From Microbacterium sp. TNHR37B (GTDB taxonomy: Bacteria > Actinomycetota > Actinomycetes > Actinomycetales > Microbacteriaceae), in the NCBI RefSeq assembly GCF_001620065.1, contig NZ_LQGV01000002.1, positions 81,560 through 145,559 on the forward strand: DNA of 64,000 bases, written 5' to 3'. The notes under the pieces are model-generated. The model saw nothing but the letters and a program-made list of their open reading frames with translations. It searched no databases and was not told the DNA's origin. Below, one piece after another: positions 1 to 8,259 of this stretch (the first letter of the stretch is position 1; the number at the start of each line of letters is the position of its first letter). A program made the position numbers and the translations under genes.

Positions 1-2338
1 CCAGTCCAACGGCAAGACCATCCGCTGGTGCCAGGTCGATGTCGGCGAGGCGCACGGGGGAGTGCGGGGCATCGTCTGCGGTGCCGGCAACTTCTTCCCC
101 GGCGACAAGGTCGTCGTGACCCTGCCGGGCGCGGTGCTTCCGGGGCCGTTCCCGATCGCCGCCCGGAAGACCTACGGTCACGTCTCCGACGGCATGATCG
201 CCTCGGCGAAGGAACTCGGTCTCGGTGAGGAGCACAGCGGCATCCTGCGTCTGGTCGAGCTCGGACTGGACCCCGAAGTGGGCACCGACGCGATCGCTCT
301 GCTCGGGCTCGATGACGTCGCCGTCGAGGTCAATGTCACCCCCGACCGTGGCTACGCCCTGAGCCTGCGCGGTATCGCCCGGGAGTACTCCCACGCGACG
401 GGAGCGACGTTCCGTGACCCCGCCGATCGGCCGTTCGAGTCGCTGGAGCAGCCCACGTCGGGCTTCGACGTGTCCGTCGTCGACGACGCGCCGTTGCGGG
501 GACGCGTCGGTGCGAGCGAGTTCGTGGTCCGGGTGGTGCGCGACGTCGATCCGACCAAGCCCACCCCGGCCTGGATGGTCGCCCGTCTCACCCTCGCCGG
601 CATCCGCCCGCTCGGCATCCTCATCGACATCACCAACTACGTGATGCTGGAACTCGGAAACCCCATCCACGGGTATGACCTCGACCGCCTGAGCGGGGGC
701 ATCACCGTCCGGCGTGCTGCCGCGGGCGAGCATCTGGTGACCCTCGACGGAAAGGACCGCGCGCTCGACCCGGAGGATCTGCTGATCACCGATGACTCGG
801 GCCCGATCGGTCTGGCGGGGGTGATGGGCGGGGCGAGCACGGAGATGACGGGCGCCACGCGCAACGTGCTGATCGAGGCCGCCGTGTTCGACCCGGTCAC
901 GATCGCGCGGACCGCGCGTCGGCACAAGCTCCCCTCGGAGGCGTCCAAGCGCTTCGAACGCGGTGTCGATCCGCTCGTCCCGTTCGTCGCTGCCCGGAGG
1001 GTCGCCGACCTCATGGTCGAGTACGCGAGCGGAACCCTCGACCCCGTCGGCGGGGCACTGTTCGCGGAGGTCTTCGCGGCGTCGATCGATCTTCCGCGCG
1101 ACTTCGCGGCGCGTCTCATCGGGGTTGCGTACACCGACGCCGAAGTCGTGGCGGCGCTGGAGACGATCGGGTGTGAGGTGTCGAGCGATGACGCCGGCAG
1201 CTGGTCGGTCATCCCGCCGACGTGGCGTCCGGACCTGACCGACAAGTGGACGCTCGTCGAGGAGGTCGCGCGGATCACCGGATACGACCGCATCCCCTCC
1301 GTCCTGCCGCTCCCGCCCTCGGGTCGCGGATTCACGCCGTCGCAGGCGGGGCGGCGTCGAGTCGCCAACGCGCTGGCGGCGGCGGGGCTCGTGGAGACGC
1401 CGTCGTTCGGGTTCACGACCGAGGAGCAGAACGACCTCCACGGATCGGCAGACGGCGCGCATCTGCCGAGCGTCAAGCTCGCCAATCCGCTCGACGGACA
1501 GGCGCCGTTCCTCCGCCGCACGCTGGTGCCGGGGCTCCTGCAGGTCGCACACCGCAATGTCGCTCGCGGGCTGACCGACCTGGCGCTGTTCGAGATCGGC
1601 ACGGTGTTCATCCCGGCGCCGGGCGTCCGGTACGGCACGGATGTCGTGCCTCCGCCCGCGGTGCGCCCGGATGCCGCGACGCTCTCGATGCTCGATGCGG
1701 CCATCCCGCCGCAGCCGCGCCACGTCGCGGTGCTCCTCGTGGGTGATCGCGTCGCCAAGCAGCCGGGGCAGCCGGCTGTCGCCTTCGACCTCGCCGACGC
1801 GGTGGATGCCGTCCGCGCCATCGGGGCGGCCGCAGGCTTGTCGCTCGACATCGTCCAGACCACGCGCGCCGCCCTGCACCCCGGGCGTGCCGGAAAGGTG
1901 CTGGCCGGCGAGGTCGAGGTGGGCTACGTGGGAGAGCTGTTGCCGTCGATCTCGGCGGAGGCAGACCTGCCCGGGCGCGTCCTGGTCGCCGAGCTGGATC
2001 TCGATCGTGTGCTGGACACCGCGCGCGGACGCGTCGTCGCGACGGCCCTCTCGGCCTATCCCGCCGCCACACAGGACGTCTCGCTCGTCGTGGACGTCGC
2101 CGTCACGGCGGCCGAGGTCGAGCGCGCGATCGTCGATGGTGCCGGCGAGCTGCTGGAGGCGATCGATCTCGTCGACGACTACCGCGGAGCGGGCCTTCCC
2201 GAGGGGGCGAAGAGCCTCACGTTCGCCCTCCGGTTCCGGGCGCCCGATCGTACCCTCACCGCTGCCGAGGCGACGACGGCGAAGCTCGCCGGGGTCGCTG
2301 CGGCGCGGGAGCGATTCGGCGCGACGCTTCGCGAGTGA
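1..2338 (+). CDS. pheT: Phenylalanine--tRNA ligase beta subunit (5' end cut by window edge)
   Basis: Charges tRNA-Phe with phenylalanine as the beta half of the cytoplasmic alpha2-beta2 enzyme. The reading frame is already open at base 2 and the true start lies outside the window, so about the first 40-50 residues are missing. Visible in order are the end of the N-terminal OB-fold tRNA-binding (EMAP-like) domain with the GNFFPGDKVVV stretch, the B3/B4 editing domain, the B5 domain, a catalytic-like core, and a C-terminal anticodon-binding ferredoxin-fold domain (around ALSAYPAATQDVSLVVD, then FALRFRAPDRTLTAAE). Length and domain order are those of a full bacterial PheT. pheS is expected just upstream. 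In many actinobacteria argC follows pheT; here four other genes lie between them. Confidence 0.97.
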   Translation, partial: QSNGKTIRWCQVDVGEAHGGVRGIVCGAGNFFPGDKVVVTLPGAVLPGPFPIAARKTYGHVSDGMIASAKELGLGEEHSGILRLVELGLDPEVGTDAIALLGLDDVAVEVNVTPDRGYALSLRGIAREYSHATGATFRDPADRPFESLEQPTSGFDVSVVDDAPLRGRVGASEFVVRVVRDVDPTKPTPAWMVARLTLAGIRPLGILIDITNYVMLELGNPIHGYDLDRLSGGITVRRAAAGEHLVTLDGKDRALDPEDLLITDDSGPIGLAGVMGGASTEMTGATRNVLIEAAVFDPVTIARTARRHKLPSEASKRFERGVDPLVPFVAARRVADLMVEYASGTLDPVGGALFAEVFAASIDLPRDFAARLIGVAYTDAEVVAALETIGCEVSSDDAGSWSVIPPTWRPDLTDKWTLVEEVARITGYDRIPSVLPLPPSGRGFTPSQAGRRRVANALAAAGLVETPSFGFTTEEQNDLHGSADGAHLPSVKLANPLDGQAPFLRRTLVPGLLQVAHRNVARGLTDLALFEIGTVFIPAPGVRYGTDVVPPPAVRPDAATLSMLDAAIPPQPRHVAVLLVGDRVAKQPGQPAVAFDLADAVDAVRAIGAAAGLSLDIVQTTRAALHPGRAGKVLAGEVEVGYVGELLPSISAEADLPGRVLVAELDLDRVLDTARGRVVATALSAYPAATQDVSLVVDVAVTAAEVERAIVDGAGELLEAIDLVDDYRGAGLPEGAKSLTFALRFRAPDRTLTAAEATTAKLAGVAAARERFGATLRE

Positions 2339-2360
2339 GGGCGGCGCGCCGCCGACTCAC
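2335..2360. terminator. Inverted repeat between convergent pheT and AAA ATPase gene
   Basis: The arms GTGAG (2335-2339) and CTCAC (2356-2360) flank the perfect palindrome GGCGGCGCGCCGCC (2340-2353). The repeat starts on the pheT stop codon and lies 26 bp from the stop of the convergent gene. No T-tract follows, so it is a possible bidirectional terminator or pause hairpin rather than a classic intrinsic terminator. Confidence 0.5.
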
Positions 2361-2385
2361 CCGCGTCCGGGAGTCGGCGAGTCGC

Positions 2386-3510
2386 TCACCGAGTGCCCCA
2401 GTTCCAGGCGGGCACGTCGAGGAACCCCTGACCCTCGATCGCTGTGCCGTCGGCGGATGAGCGCAAGCTCACCCGCGCCGCATCGGGCAGAGCCTCGACC
2501 AGGGCCGCGGCGTGCGACACGACGATCACTTGCGTCCGCGTGGCGGCGCGCTGGATGAGCTCGGCGAGCGGAGCCAGGAGAGAGGCGTGAAGACTTGCCT
2601 CCGGCTCGTTCAGAACGACCAGCGGTGCGGGTCGTGCCGGCAGCAGCGCCGCGCACAGCAGCAGATAGCGCAGGGTTCCGTCCGACAGCTCGCCGGCATC
2701 GAGCCGCCGCAGGAGCCCGGGCTGGCGCAGGCCGATCCGGAAGACTCCGTCGTCGGCGTGGATCTCCACCGATGCGCCGGGGAAGGCGTCGTCGACCGCC
2801 CGAGCAAGACCTTCTCCCTCTCCCGCTTCGGTGATCGTCGCCCACACCGCCGCCAGGTTCGCCCCGTCGTGGCCCAGCAGATGTGAACGCGTCCCGATCT
2901 GAGGACGGCGCGCGGGCGCATCGGCGTCGGTGCGGAACTGGTCGTAGAACCGCCACGAGGTCAGTGTCCGACGAAGTGTCAGCAGCTCCGGCGCCGTGTC
3001 GCCATCGGCCAACTCGGTCAGCATCGTCGCCGACGACTCGAGCGACTGGGCGAGGCTCCGCCACCCGTCCTCGCGGACCCGTACGTGGGCCCGGGAACGG
3101 TCGATGAGGACGGTGGACGGCTTGGCCACCGCTCCCGCGAAGACCTGCTCCCGTTTGATCTCCGGATCGCGCGCGAACGCGCTCCGCTGGTCGGTCTGGG
3201 GGATCCCCAGATCGATGAGGTAGCCGAGCTCGTCCGCGGCGACGCCCAGCTGCACCGCGACCGGCCGGCGCCGGACTGTGCCCTGGGAGCCACCGTCTTC
3301 CGGACCCGCCCACAAAACCGAGGGGAGCCCGCCCTCGCGGGCCAGCGCTCCCACCACATCACCACTTCCGGCCGACGCCAACAGGCGCAGGGCGCGGTAC
3401 AGGTTGGACTTGCCCGATCCGTTGGGGCCGGTGACGACGGTGAGAGGGTGCAGTGGCACGACGACGTCTCGCAGGGAGCGGTAACCGGCGACGGCGAGGG
3501 TGCGGAGCAT
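2386..3510 (-). CDS. AAA family ATPase (SMC/RecF-like, AAA_21 type)
   Basis: A 374-residue soluble ATPase of the OLD/RecF-like class whose cellular job is not known. The N terminus has the RecF-like opening followed by a Walker A motif GPNGSGKSN at residues 28-36. The C-terminal part has an ABC-type signature region (GELSDGTLRYL) and a Walker B written VVLNEPEASLH. Asn in place of the first Asp is, from memory, normal for the COG4637 group of these ATPases. The open frame continues upstream, but the ATG at 3510 begins the conserved domain directly and gives the family's usual length. No nuclease (TOPRIM) domain or partner toxin gene is adjacent, so it does not look like an OLD-type defence gene. 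The gene is convergent to pheT and divergent from the ABC transporter genes. Confidence 0.8.
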   Translation of the reverse strand: MLRTLAVAGYRSLRDVVVPLHPLTVVTGPNGSGKSNLYRALRLLASAGSGDVVGALAREGGLPSVLWAGPEDGGSQGTVRRRPVAVQLGVAADELGYLIDLGIPQTDQRSAFARDPEIKREQVFAGAVAKPSTVLIDRSRAHVRVREDGWRSLAQSLESSATMLTELADGDTAPELLTLRRTLTSWRFYDQFRTDADAPARRPQIGTRSHLLGHDGANLAAVWATITEAGEGEGLARAVDDAFPGASVEIHADDGVFRIGLRQPGLLRRLDAGELSDGTLRYLLLCAALLPARPAPLVVLNEPEASLHASLLAPLAELIQRAATRTQVIVVSHAAALVEALPDAARVSLRSSADGTAIEGQGFLDVPAWNWGTR

Positions 3511-3560
3511 GACACCACCCTGCCATCGGCGGCCGACACGGGCCCGTGAACGCGAACGCC

Positions 3561-3566
3561 TAAGCT
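3561..3566 (+). promoter_or_regulatory. -10 box of a leaderless promoter for the ABC transporter
   Basis: TAAGCT fits the actinobacterial TAnnnT -10 box and ends 7 nt before the ATG at 3574, so transcription should begin at or next to the start codon. Confidence 0.5.
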
Positions 3567-3573
3567 GGGGGAG

Positions 3574-4359
3574 ATGAGCGAGGACGCAACGAATCACGAC
3601 CGGCCCGCGCCGGCACTGCGGATCGAGGGTCTGAGCAAGCGCTTCGGGGCCAAGGTCGCCGTTGACGGCATCGACCTCGAGGTACCGGCAGGGTCGTTCT
3701 ACGGACTGGTCGGACCGAACGGAGCCGGAAAGACGACGACGCTGTCCATGGCCACCGGGCTCCTCCGACCTGACACGGGAAGGATCTGGGTCCACGGCGT
3801 CGACGTCTGGGCAGACCCCACGACCGCGAAGCGGATGATCGGCAACCTCGCCGACGGGGTGCGCCTGTTCGACCGCCTCACCGGCGAGCAGCTCATCACG
3901 TACACCGCGATGATGTTCGGGCTGCCGCGAGCCGAGATCGCCCCGCGCGTGGCCGACCTCATCGCGATGATGGATCTGCGCGAGGCCGCCGGGACGATCG
4001 TGGCCGACTACTCCGCCGGGATGACGAAGAAGATCGCCCTCGCGTGCGCGCTCGTCCACGCGCCGCGGCTGCTCGTGCTCGACGAGCCGTTCGAGTCCGT
4101 CGATCCGGTCTCGGCCGCCAACATCGAGGACATCCTGCGTGGCTACACCGCGTCGGGCGGGAGCGTCATCGTCTCGAGTCACTCGATGGATCTCGTCCAG
4201 CGCATGTGCGATCACGTCGCAGTCATCGCCGGAGGCCGCGTGCTGGCGGCCGGCACCACCGACCAGGTGCGCGGGGACTCGAGTCTCCAGGACCGCTTCA
4301 TCTCACTGGTCGGCGGTCGTCACACCACACAGGGGCCCGAGTGGTTGCGACAGTCCTGA
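3574..4359 (+). CDS. ABC transporter ATP-binding protein
   Basis: The cytoplasmic ATPase subunit (261 aa) of a two-gene ABC exporter. It has Walker A GPNGAGKT at 47-54, a signature of the form YSAGMTKK at 146-153 (a variant of LSGGQ), Walker B LLVLDEPFE at 166-174 and a switch His in SSHSMD. The overall pattern is that of the CcmA/NatA-like drug or lipid exporter ATPases, but the substrate cannot be read from sequence. The permease gene overlaps its 3' end by 19 nt, so the two are translationally coupled. The start was chosen because a TAAGCT box lies exactly one helical turn upstream. Confidence 0.92.
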   Translation: MSEDATNHDRPAPALRIEGLSKRFGAKVAVDGIDLEVPAGSFYGLVGPNGAGKTTTLSMATGLLRPDTGRIWVHGVDVWADPTTAKRMIGNLADGVRLFDRLTGEQLITYTAMMFGLPRAEIAPRVADLIAMMDLREAAGTIVADYSAGMTKKIALACALVHAPRLLVLDEPFESVDPVSAANIEDILRGYTASGGSVIVSSHSMDLVQRMCDHVAVIAGGRVLAAGTTDQVRGDSSLQDRFISLVGGRHTTQGPEWLRQS

Positions 4360-5924
4360 GGCTGCGGTACCGCATCCTCGCGAACGACCTCTCCCGCCGG
4401 CCGTGGCAGCTCGTCGGGTTCTGCTTCGGGATCCTGGGGGCGGTGTCGGCCCTCGGCCTCCTTGCGGTGGGTGCCGTCGTGCTCGCCCTCACTCAGCCGG
4501 AGGGGACCGGAGGCGTCATCACCGTCGTGGGCGGCTCGGCGCTGCTCCTGGGCTGGGTCATCGGTCCGCTCGTGGTCGCCGGTCTCGATGCGACCGTCGA
4601 TCCGGCGCGGCTGGCGCCCTTCCCCCTGACACGCCGTGACACGATGCTCGCACTGGCAGCGGCGGGCGTCTCGGGCGTTCCGGGACTGGCGACGACCCTC
4701 GCCGCGGTGCTCGCATCGCTCGTCTACCTGCGGACACCGATGGCCGCAGTCGTCGCGGTGCCGATGGGGGCGCTGGCCGCGATGACCTGCGTCGTGGCGG
4801 CCCGACTCGTGGGGTCCTTGTCGTCCGGGCTGGGCAGCAACCGCAAGGGACGCGAGATCGTGGGAACGCTCGTCCTCGCGGTGGTCATCATGACCGGGCC
4901 GATCCTCTCGGGCATCGTCGCGCTGCTGGACCGCACCGCCGATCTCTGGCCGCGGCTGCAGGCGGTCGCAGCGATCCTGTCCTGGACCCCGCTCGGCGCC
5001 GCGTGGGCGGTGCCGGCCGACGTCGCCGCAGGCATGCCCCTGTCGGCTCTGGCCCGTTTCGCCGTGGCGTCAGCGACGCTCGTCGTGCTGTGGCTGGTGT
5101 GGGCGCGCTCGCTCGACGCGGCGGTCACGACTCCGGTGCGCTCCACCTCGCGCGCCGTACGGCCCGGCTCGCTCGGGCTGTTCGGTCGCTTCCCCGCCAC
5201 TCCCATCGGCGCGACGTGGGCCCGTTCGCTCACCGCGTGGCTGCGCGATCCCCGGTATCTTCGGCAGCTGATCGTCGTCCCGCTCCTCCCGCTCCTGCTG
5301 GGGCTGACGGGAGGGGTGACCGACTCGCCCTTCATCGTTTCCAGCGTGATCGTCGCCCTGGTCCTGGCGATCGCGACGTACAGCGACATCTCCTATGACG
5401 GCACCGCCTTCGCCTCGGTGCTCGCCTCCGGCATCCGCGGCCGGGACGACCGCTGGGGGAGGCTCCTGGGTGCTGCCAGCGTGGGCGTCCCGATCGTCGT
5501 GGTCCTGGCCGTTCTCACGACTCAGCTGGCGGGAGCCCCGGAACGCCTGCCCGCGACCCTCGGGGCATCGCTCGGCCTGCTGCTGGCAGGGTACGCCGTC
5601 GCCGCCGTGTCCTCGGCGCTCCTCGTGACCCCCGTGGCCGCTCCCGGTGACAGCCCCTTCAAGACGGTCCCCGGGCAGACGTTCGTCAGCGGCCTCCTCG
5701 TCTTCGTCGTGATGGCCGCGATCTTCGTCCTCGCCCTTCCCTCCCTCGTGCTGGCCGTCCTGTCTGCGGCCACCGGCAACGGCGCGTTCGGCTGGGCGGC
5801 CCTCGCCGTGTCGCTCGTCGTCGGCGTCGGCGGGAGCGCCGCCGGGGTGGCCATCGGGGGTCGCATCTTCGATCGTGGCGCCCCGGAACTGCTCCAGCGG
5901 ATCAAGGCGTTCCCGACGCGCTGA
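4341..5924 (+). CDS. ABC transporter membrane protein (exporter permease)
   Basis: A 527-residue integral membrane protein with roughly ten to twelve hydrophobic segments, forming the channel partner of the ATPase encoded just upstream. The GTG at 4341 was chosen because the membrane-protein pattern begins right after it (short basic stretch LRLRYRILANDLSRRPWQ, then the first long hydrophobic helix). It lies inside the 3' end of the ATPase gene, as is common for coupled ABC genes. The sequence does not show a specific substrate class. No substrate-binding lipoprotein is encoded next to it, which fits export rather than import. Confidence 0.82.
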   Translation: MVATVLRLRYRILANDLSRRPWQLVGFCFGILGAVSALGLLAVGAVVLALTQPEGTGGVITVVGGSALLLGWVIGPLVVAGLDATVDPARLAPFPLTRRDTMLALAAAGVSGVPGLATTLAAVLASLVYLRTPMAAVVAVPMGALAAMTCVVAARLVGSLSSGLGSNRKGREIVGTLVLAVVIMTGPILSGIVALLDRTADLWPRLQAVAAILSWTPLGAAWAVPADVAAGMPLSALARFAVASATLVVLWLVWARSLDAAVTTPVRSTSRAVRPGSLGLFGRFPATPIGATWARSLTAWLRDPRYLRQLIVVPLLPLLLGLTGGVTDSPFIVSSVIVALVLAIATYSDISYDGTAFASVLASGIRGRDDRWGRLLGAASVGVPIVVVLAVLTTQLAGAPERLPATLGASLGLLLAGYAVAAVSSALLVTPVAAPGDSPFKTVPGQTFVSGLLVFVVMAAIFVLALPSLVLAVLSAATGNGAFGWAALAVSLVVGVGGSAAGVAIGGRIFDRGAPELLQRIKAFPTR

Positions 5925-5941
5925 GGGTGGCGCTTCTCGGC

Positions 5942-5958
5942 GTCCGCCATGAGCGGAC
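5942..5958 (+). terminator. Short GC hairpin after the ABC permease gene
   Basis: GTCCGC (5942-5947) pairs with GCGGAC (5953-5958) around a 5-nt loop, 18 bp after the permease stop. No T-tract follows, so termination here is only a possibility. Confidence 0.3.
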
Positions 5959-5997
5959 GGCCTGGCGTCAGCGCGGATCTCCTGCTGTGCTGAGCAG

Positions 5998-6975
5998 ATG
6001 CGGAGAATCCTCATCCTCGGCGGCACCGGATGGTTGAGTGGTCGCGTCGCCCGGCGATGGACGGAGCGGGGCGCCGAGGTCGTCTGCCTCGCGCGCGGTT
6101 CCCGACCGGCGCCGGCGGGCGCGACCCTCGTCGCCGCCGACCGTTCCCGCCCCGACGCCTACGCCGCCGTCGCGGCAGAGCGCTGGGACGACGTCATCGA
6201 CATCTCGTCGCGGCCCGGCCACGTGCGCGCGGCGCTGGCTGCCCTGGCACCGCGCTCGGCGCACTGGACGTACGTGTCGAGCGTCTCGGTGTACGCCGAC
6301 AACGAGACCCCGGGTGCCGACGAGACAGCCGCAGTGGCCACCCCGGTCGCCTCCGACCACGGTGCGGACGCGGATTACGCGGGAGCGAAGGCGGCCGCCG
6401 AGGCCGCGGTGGCGGCGGCCGGGCTGACCTCGGCGATCATCCGGCCCGGACTGATCGTGGGCCCGGGCGATCCCACCGATCGGTTCGGATACTGGCCGGC
6501 GCGCTTCGCCGCCGCGGGGGCGGAGCCGGTTCTGGTGCCCGAGACGGAGGGACTGTTCGCACAGACGATCGATGTCGACGACCTCGCGGAGTTCATCGTG
6601 ACGGCGGGGGAGCGGCGACTGTCCGGACCCGTCAACGCCGTCGGCCCGTCCCTGCCGCTCGCGGACGTGCTGCAGGGAGCGCGGACTGTGGCGGGCCACA
6701 CGGGCGATCTCGTCTCGGCGCCGGCTGAGTGGCTCGTTGCCGAGGGGGTCTCGTACTGGGCGGGACCGCGCTCGCTCCCGCTCTGGCTTCCCGCCGATCT
6801 CCCCGGGTTCGCTACGCGCGACGATCGCCGATACCGCGCCGTGGGGGGCACCGCGCGTCCCCTCCACGTCACGCTGGAGCGCGTGCTGATCGATGAGCGC
6901 GTCCGTGGCGTGGATCGCACGCGTGCGGCCGGTCTCCTCCGCAGCGAGGAGCGCGCGCTCCTCGAGCGTCTGTGA
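5998..6975 (+). CDS. NAD-dependent epimerase/dehydratase family protein
   Basis: A 325-residue protein of the extended short-chain dehydrogenase superfamily, probably acting on a nucleotide-sugar or similar substrate in the cytoplasm. The N-terminal Rossmann fold starts at residue 4 with LILGGTGWLSG, an Ala/Gly-rich NAD(P)-binding loop. A YxxxK catalytic pair is visible in DADYAGAKAAAE (around residues 122-133), preceded by SSVSVY, which supplies the usual Ser. The substrate cannot be inferred; related actinobacterial proteins are annotated only as NAD-dependent epimerase or reductase. It stands alone between the ABC exporter and the arginine cluster. Confidence 0.85.
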   Translation: MRRILILGGTGWLSGRVARRWTERGAEVVCLARGSRPAPAGATLVAADRSRPDAYAAVAAERWDDVIDISSRPGHVRAALAALAPRSAHWTYVSSVSVYADNETPGADETAAVATPVASDHGADADYAGAKAAAEAAVAAAGLTSAIIRPGLIVGPGDPTDRFGYWPARFAAAGAEPVLVPETEGLFAQTIDVDDLAEFIVTAGERRLSGPVNAVGPSLPLADVLQGARTVAGHTGDLVSAPAEWLVAEGVSYWAGPRSLPLWLPADLPGFATRDDRRYRAVGGTARPLHVTLERVLIDERVRGVDRTRAAGLLRSEERALLERL

Positions 6976-6995
6976 CGACACGCGCCGACGCGGAT

Positions 6996-7025
6996 TTGCA
7001 GAGGCGTGCGCATCGCCGCTATCGT
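6996..7025 (+). promoter_or_regulatory. Promoter of the arginine leader and argC operon
   Basis: A -10 box TATCGT (7020-7025; TAnnnT) lies 18 nt after a weak -35 TTGCAG (6996-7001). The -10 box ends 6 nt before the ATG at 7032, which predicts a leaderless transcript starting on that ATG. Confidence 0.5.
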
Positions 7026-7031
7026 CGCGAC

Positions 7032-7106
7032 ATGCTCTCGGCCGCGACGCAGACCCCCCTCGTGGTCTTCCGCGCGCGCCGACGCCAGGGCGGCCGCCGA
7101 CTCTAG
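7032..7106 (+). CDS. Putative arginine-rich leader peptide (24 aa) of the arg operon
   Basis: A short frame that encodes MLSAATQTPLVVF followed by RARRRQGGRRL and a TAG stop. Six of the last eleven codons are Arg (CGC or CGA), including a run of three, which is far above chance even at this GC content. It sits 89 bp upstream of argC in the same direction. It has no ribosome-binding site, but a TAnnnT box placed for leaderless transcription lies directly before it. Downstream, two hairpins that exclude each other occupy the gap before argC. The pattern matches amino-acid-sensing leader peptides, of which leaderless Cys-rich and Leu-type examples are known in actinobacteria. An arginine version is inferred here from the sequence alone. 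Confidence 0.55.
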   Translation: MLSAATQTPLVVFRARRRQGGRRL

Positions 7107-7118
7107 GCGACCCCGAAC

Positions 7119-7173
7119 GCTCCCCGTCGTTGTCGGGTGGAGCCGCCGGTGTCGCCGTCTCCGGCCCCGCTCC
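7119..7173 (+). promoter_or_regulatory. Alternative hairpins between the leader peptide and argC (candidate attenuator)
   Basis: The segment GGAGC (7139-7143) can pair upstream with GCTCC (7119-7123), extended by CCG/CGG at 7124-7126 and 7134-7136. It can also pair downstream with GCTCC (7169-7173), extended by GCCGG (7145-7149) with CCGGC (7161-7165). The two folds exclude each other. The first begins 12 nt after the leader stop codon, so a ribosome on the leader could influence the choice. No U-tract follows the second hairpin; the argC AAGG (7184-7187) and start follow it, so control could act on transcription or on translation. Confidence 0.45.
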
Positions 7174-7194
7174 CTCAGACAATAAGGTTGGACA

Positions 7195-8259
7195 ATGACC
7201 TATTCGGTCGCCGTTTCCGGCGCTTCCGGCTATGCCGGCGGAGAGATCCTGCGCACGCTCGCCGCCCACCCCGACATCGACATCCGCACCGTCACGGCGC
7301 ACTCCTCCGCGGGACGACGCCTCGTCGACGAGCAGCCGCACCTTCGGTCGCTCTCGCACCTCACGATCCAAGAGACGTCGGCAGAGACGTTGTCCGGGCA
7401 TGACGTCGTGTTCCTCGCTCTCCCTCACGGGCAGTCGGGCCCGTACACCGACGCGCTGTCAGAGGTGCCGCTGGTCATCGATGCCGGCGCCGACCACCGG
7501 CTGACCTCGGCGGCGGCATGGGACGAGTTCTACGGCGGTGTCTTCCACGAACCGTGGACGTATGGCGTGCCGGAGCTTCCGGTCGCGGGCGGCAAGCAGC
7601 GGGAGGCGCTCCGGGGTGCGACGCGCATCGCCGCGCCCGGCTGCAATGCGTCGACGGTCGCGCTGAGCGTCGCACCCGGTATCGCCGCCGGTGTCGTCGA
7701 TCCGCGGGACGTGGTGTCGGTGCTCGCCGTCGGGCCGTCCGGCGCGGGGAAGAGCCCCAAGACGCACCTGCTGGCGGCCGAGATCCTCGGTAGCGCGAAC
7801 CCGTACGCGGTCGGCGGCACCCATCGCCACATCCCGGAGATCGCGCAGTCGTTGATCGCGGCCGCGGGAGAGCGGGGGGCGGAGGTCGCCCGCAGCCTCC
7901 GACTGTCCTTCACCCCCGTGATCGTCCCGATGTCCCGCGGAATCCTCGCCACCACGGTCGTGCCGCTCCGGCCCGGTGTCTCCGACGCCGACGTCCGAGC
8001 CGCGTGGGAGGAGGCCTATGACGGGGAAACCTTCGTCCAGGTCCTCCCCGAGGGGCAGTTCCCGCGCACGGCCGACGTGATCGGTGCGAACACCGCGCTT
8101 CTCGGGGTCGCGGTCGACCGGCGGGCGGAGAAGGTCGTGATCGTGGCCGCCGTCGACAACCTGATGAAAGGCACGGCCGGTGCCGCCGTCCAATCCATGA
8201 ACATCGCCCTCGGTCTTCCCGAGGATCGGGGCCTGACCGTGAACGGAGTCGCGCCGTGA
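7195..8259 (+). CDS. argC: N-acetyl-gamma-glutamyl-phosphate reductase
   Basis: Third step of arginine synthesis: NADPH-dependent reduction of N-acetylglutamyl phosphate to the semialdehyde. The NADP-binding loop GASGYAGGE is at 9-17 and the catalytic Cys is C150 in the motif APGCNAST. The length of 354 aa is typical. An AAGG ribosome-binding site lies 7 nt before the ATG. It is the first structural gene of the arg operon; its stop overlaps the GTG of argJ by 4 nt. Upstream lies the putative Arg leader peptide, so expression is probably set there. A GACAAT sequence at 7178-7183 could also be a second, internal -10 box. Confidence 0.97.
   Translation: MTYSVAVSGASGYAGGEILRTLAAHPDIDIRTVTAHSSAGRRLVDEQPHLRSLSHLTIQETSAETLSGHDVVFLALPHGQSGPYTDALSEVPLVIDAGADHRLTSAAAWDEFYGGVFHEPWTYGVPELPVAGGKQREALRGATRIAAPGCNASTVALSVAPGIAAGVVDPRDVVSVLAVGPSGAGKSPKTHLLAAEILGSANPYAVGGTHRHIPEIAQSLIAAAGERGAEVARSLRLSFTPVIVPMSRGILATTVVPLRPGVSDADVRAAWEEAYDGETFVQVLPEGQFPRTADVIGANTALLGVAVDRRAEKVVIVAAVDNLMKGTAGAAVQSMNIALGLPEDRGLTVNGVAP

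Noticed and set aside
2386..3510. AAA ATPase as part of a defence system
   Set aside because: No nuclease, TOPRIM, reverse transcriptase or toxin gene adjoins it and the surroundings are core genome.
5942..5958. Hairpin after the ABC permease as a firm terminator
   Set aside because: The stem is 6 bp with no T-tract; kept only as a low-confidence feature.
7178..7183. GACAAT as the main argC promoter
   Set aside because: No -35 is visible at proper distance and the start would fall only a few nt before the ATG, within the ribosome-binding site; left as a possible secondary start.
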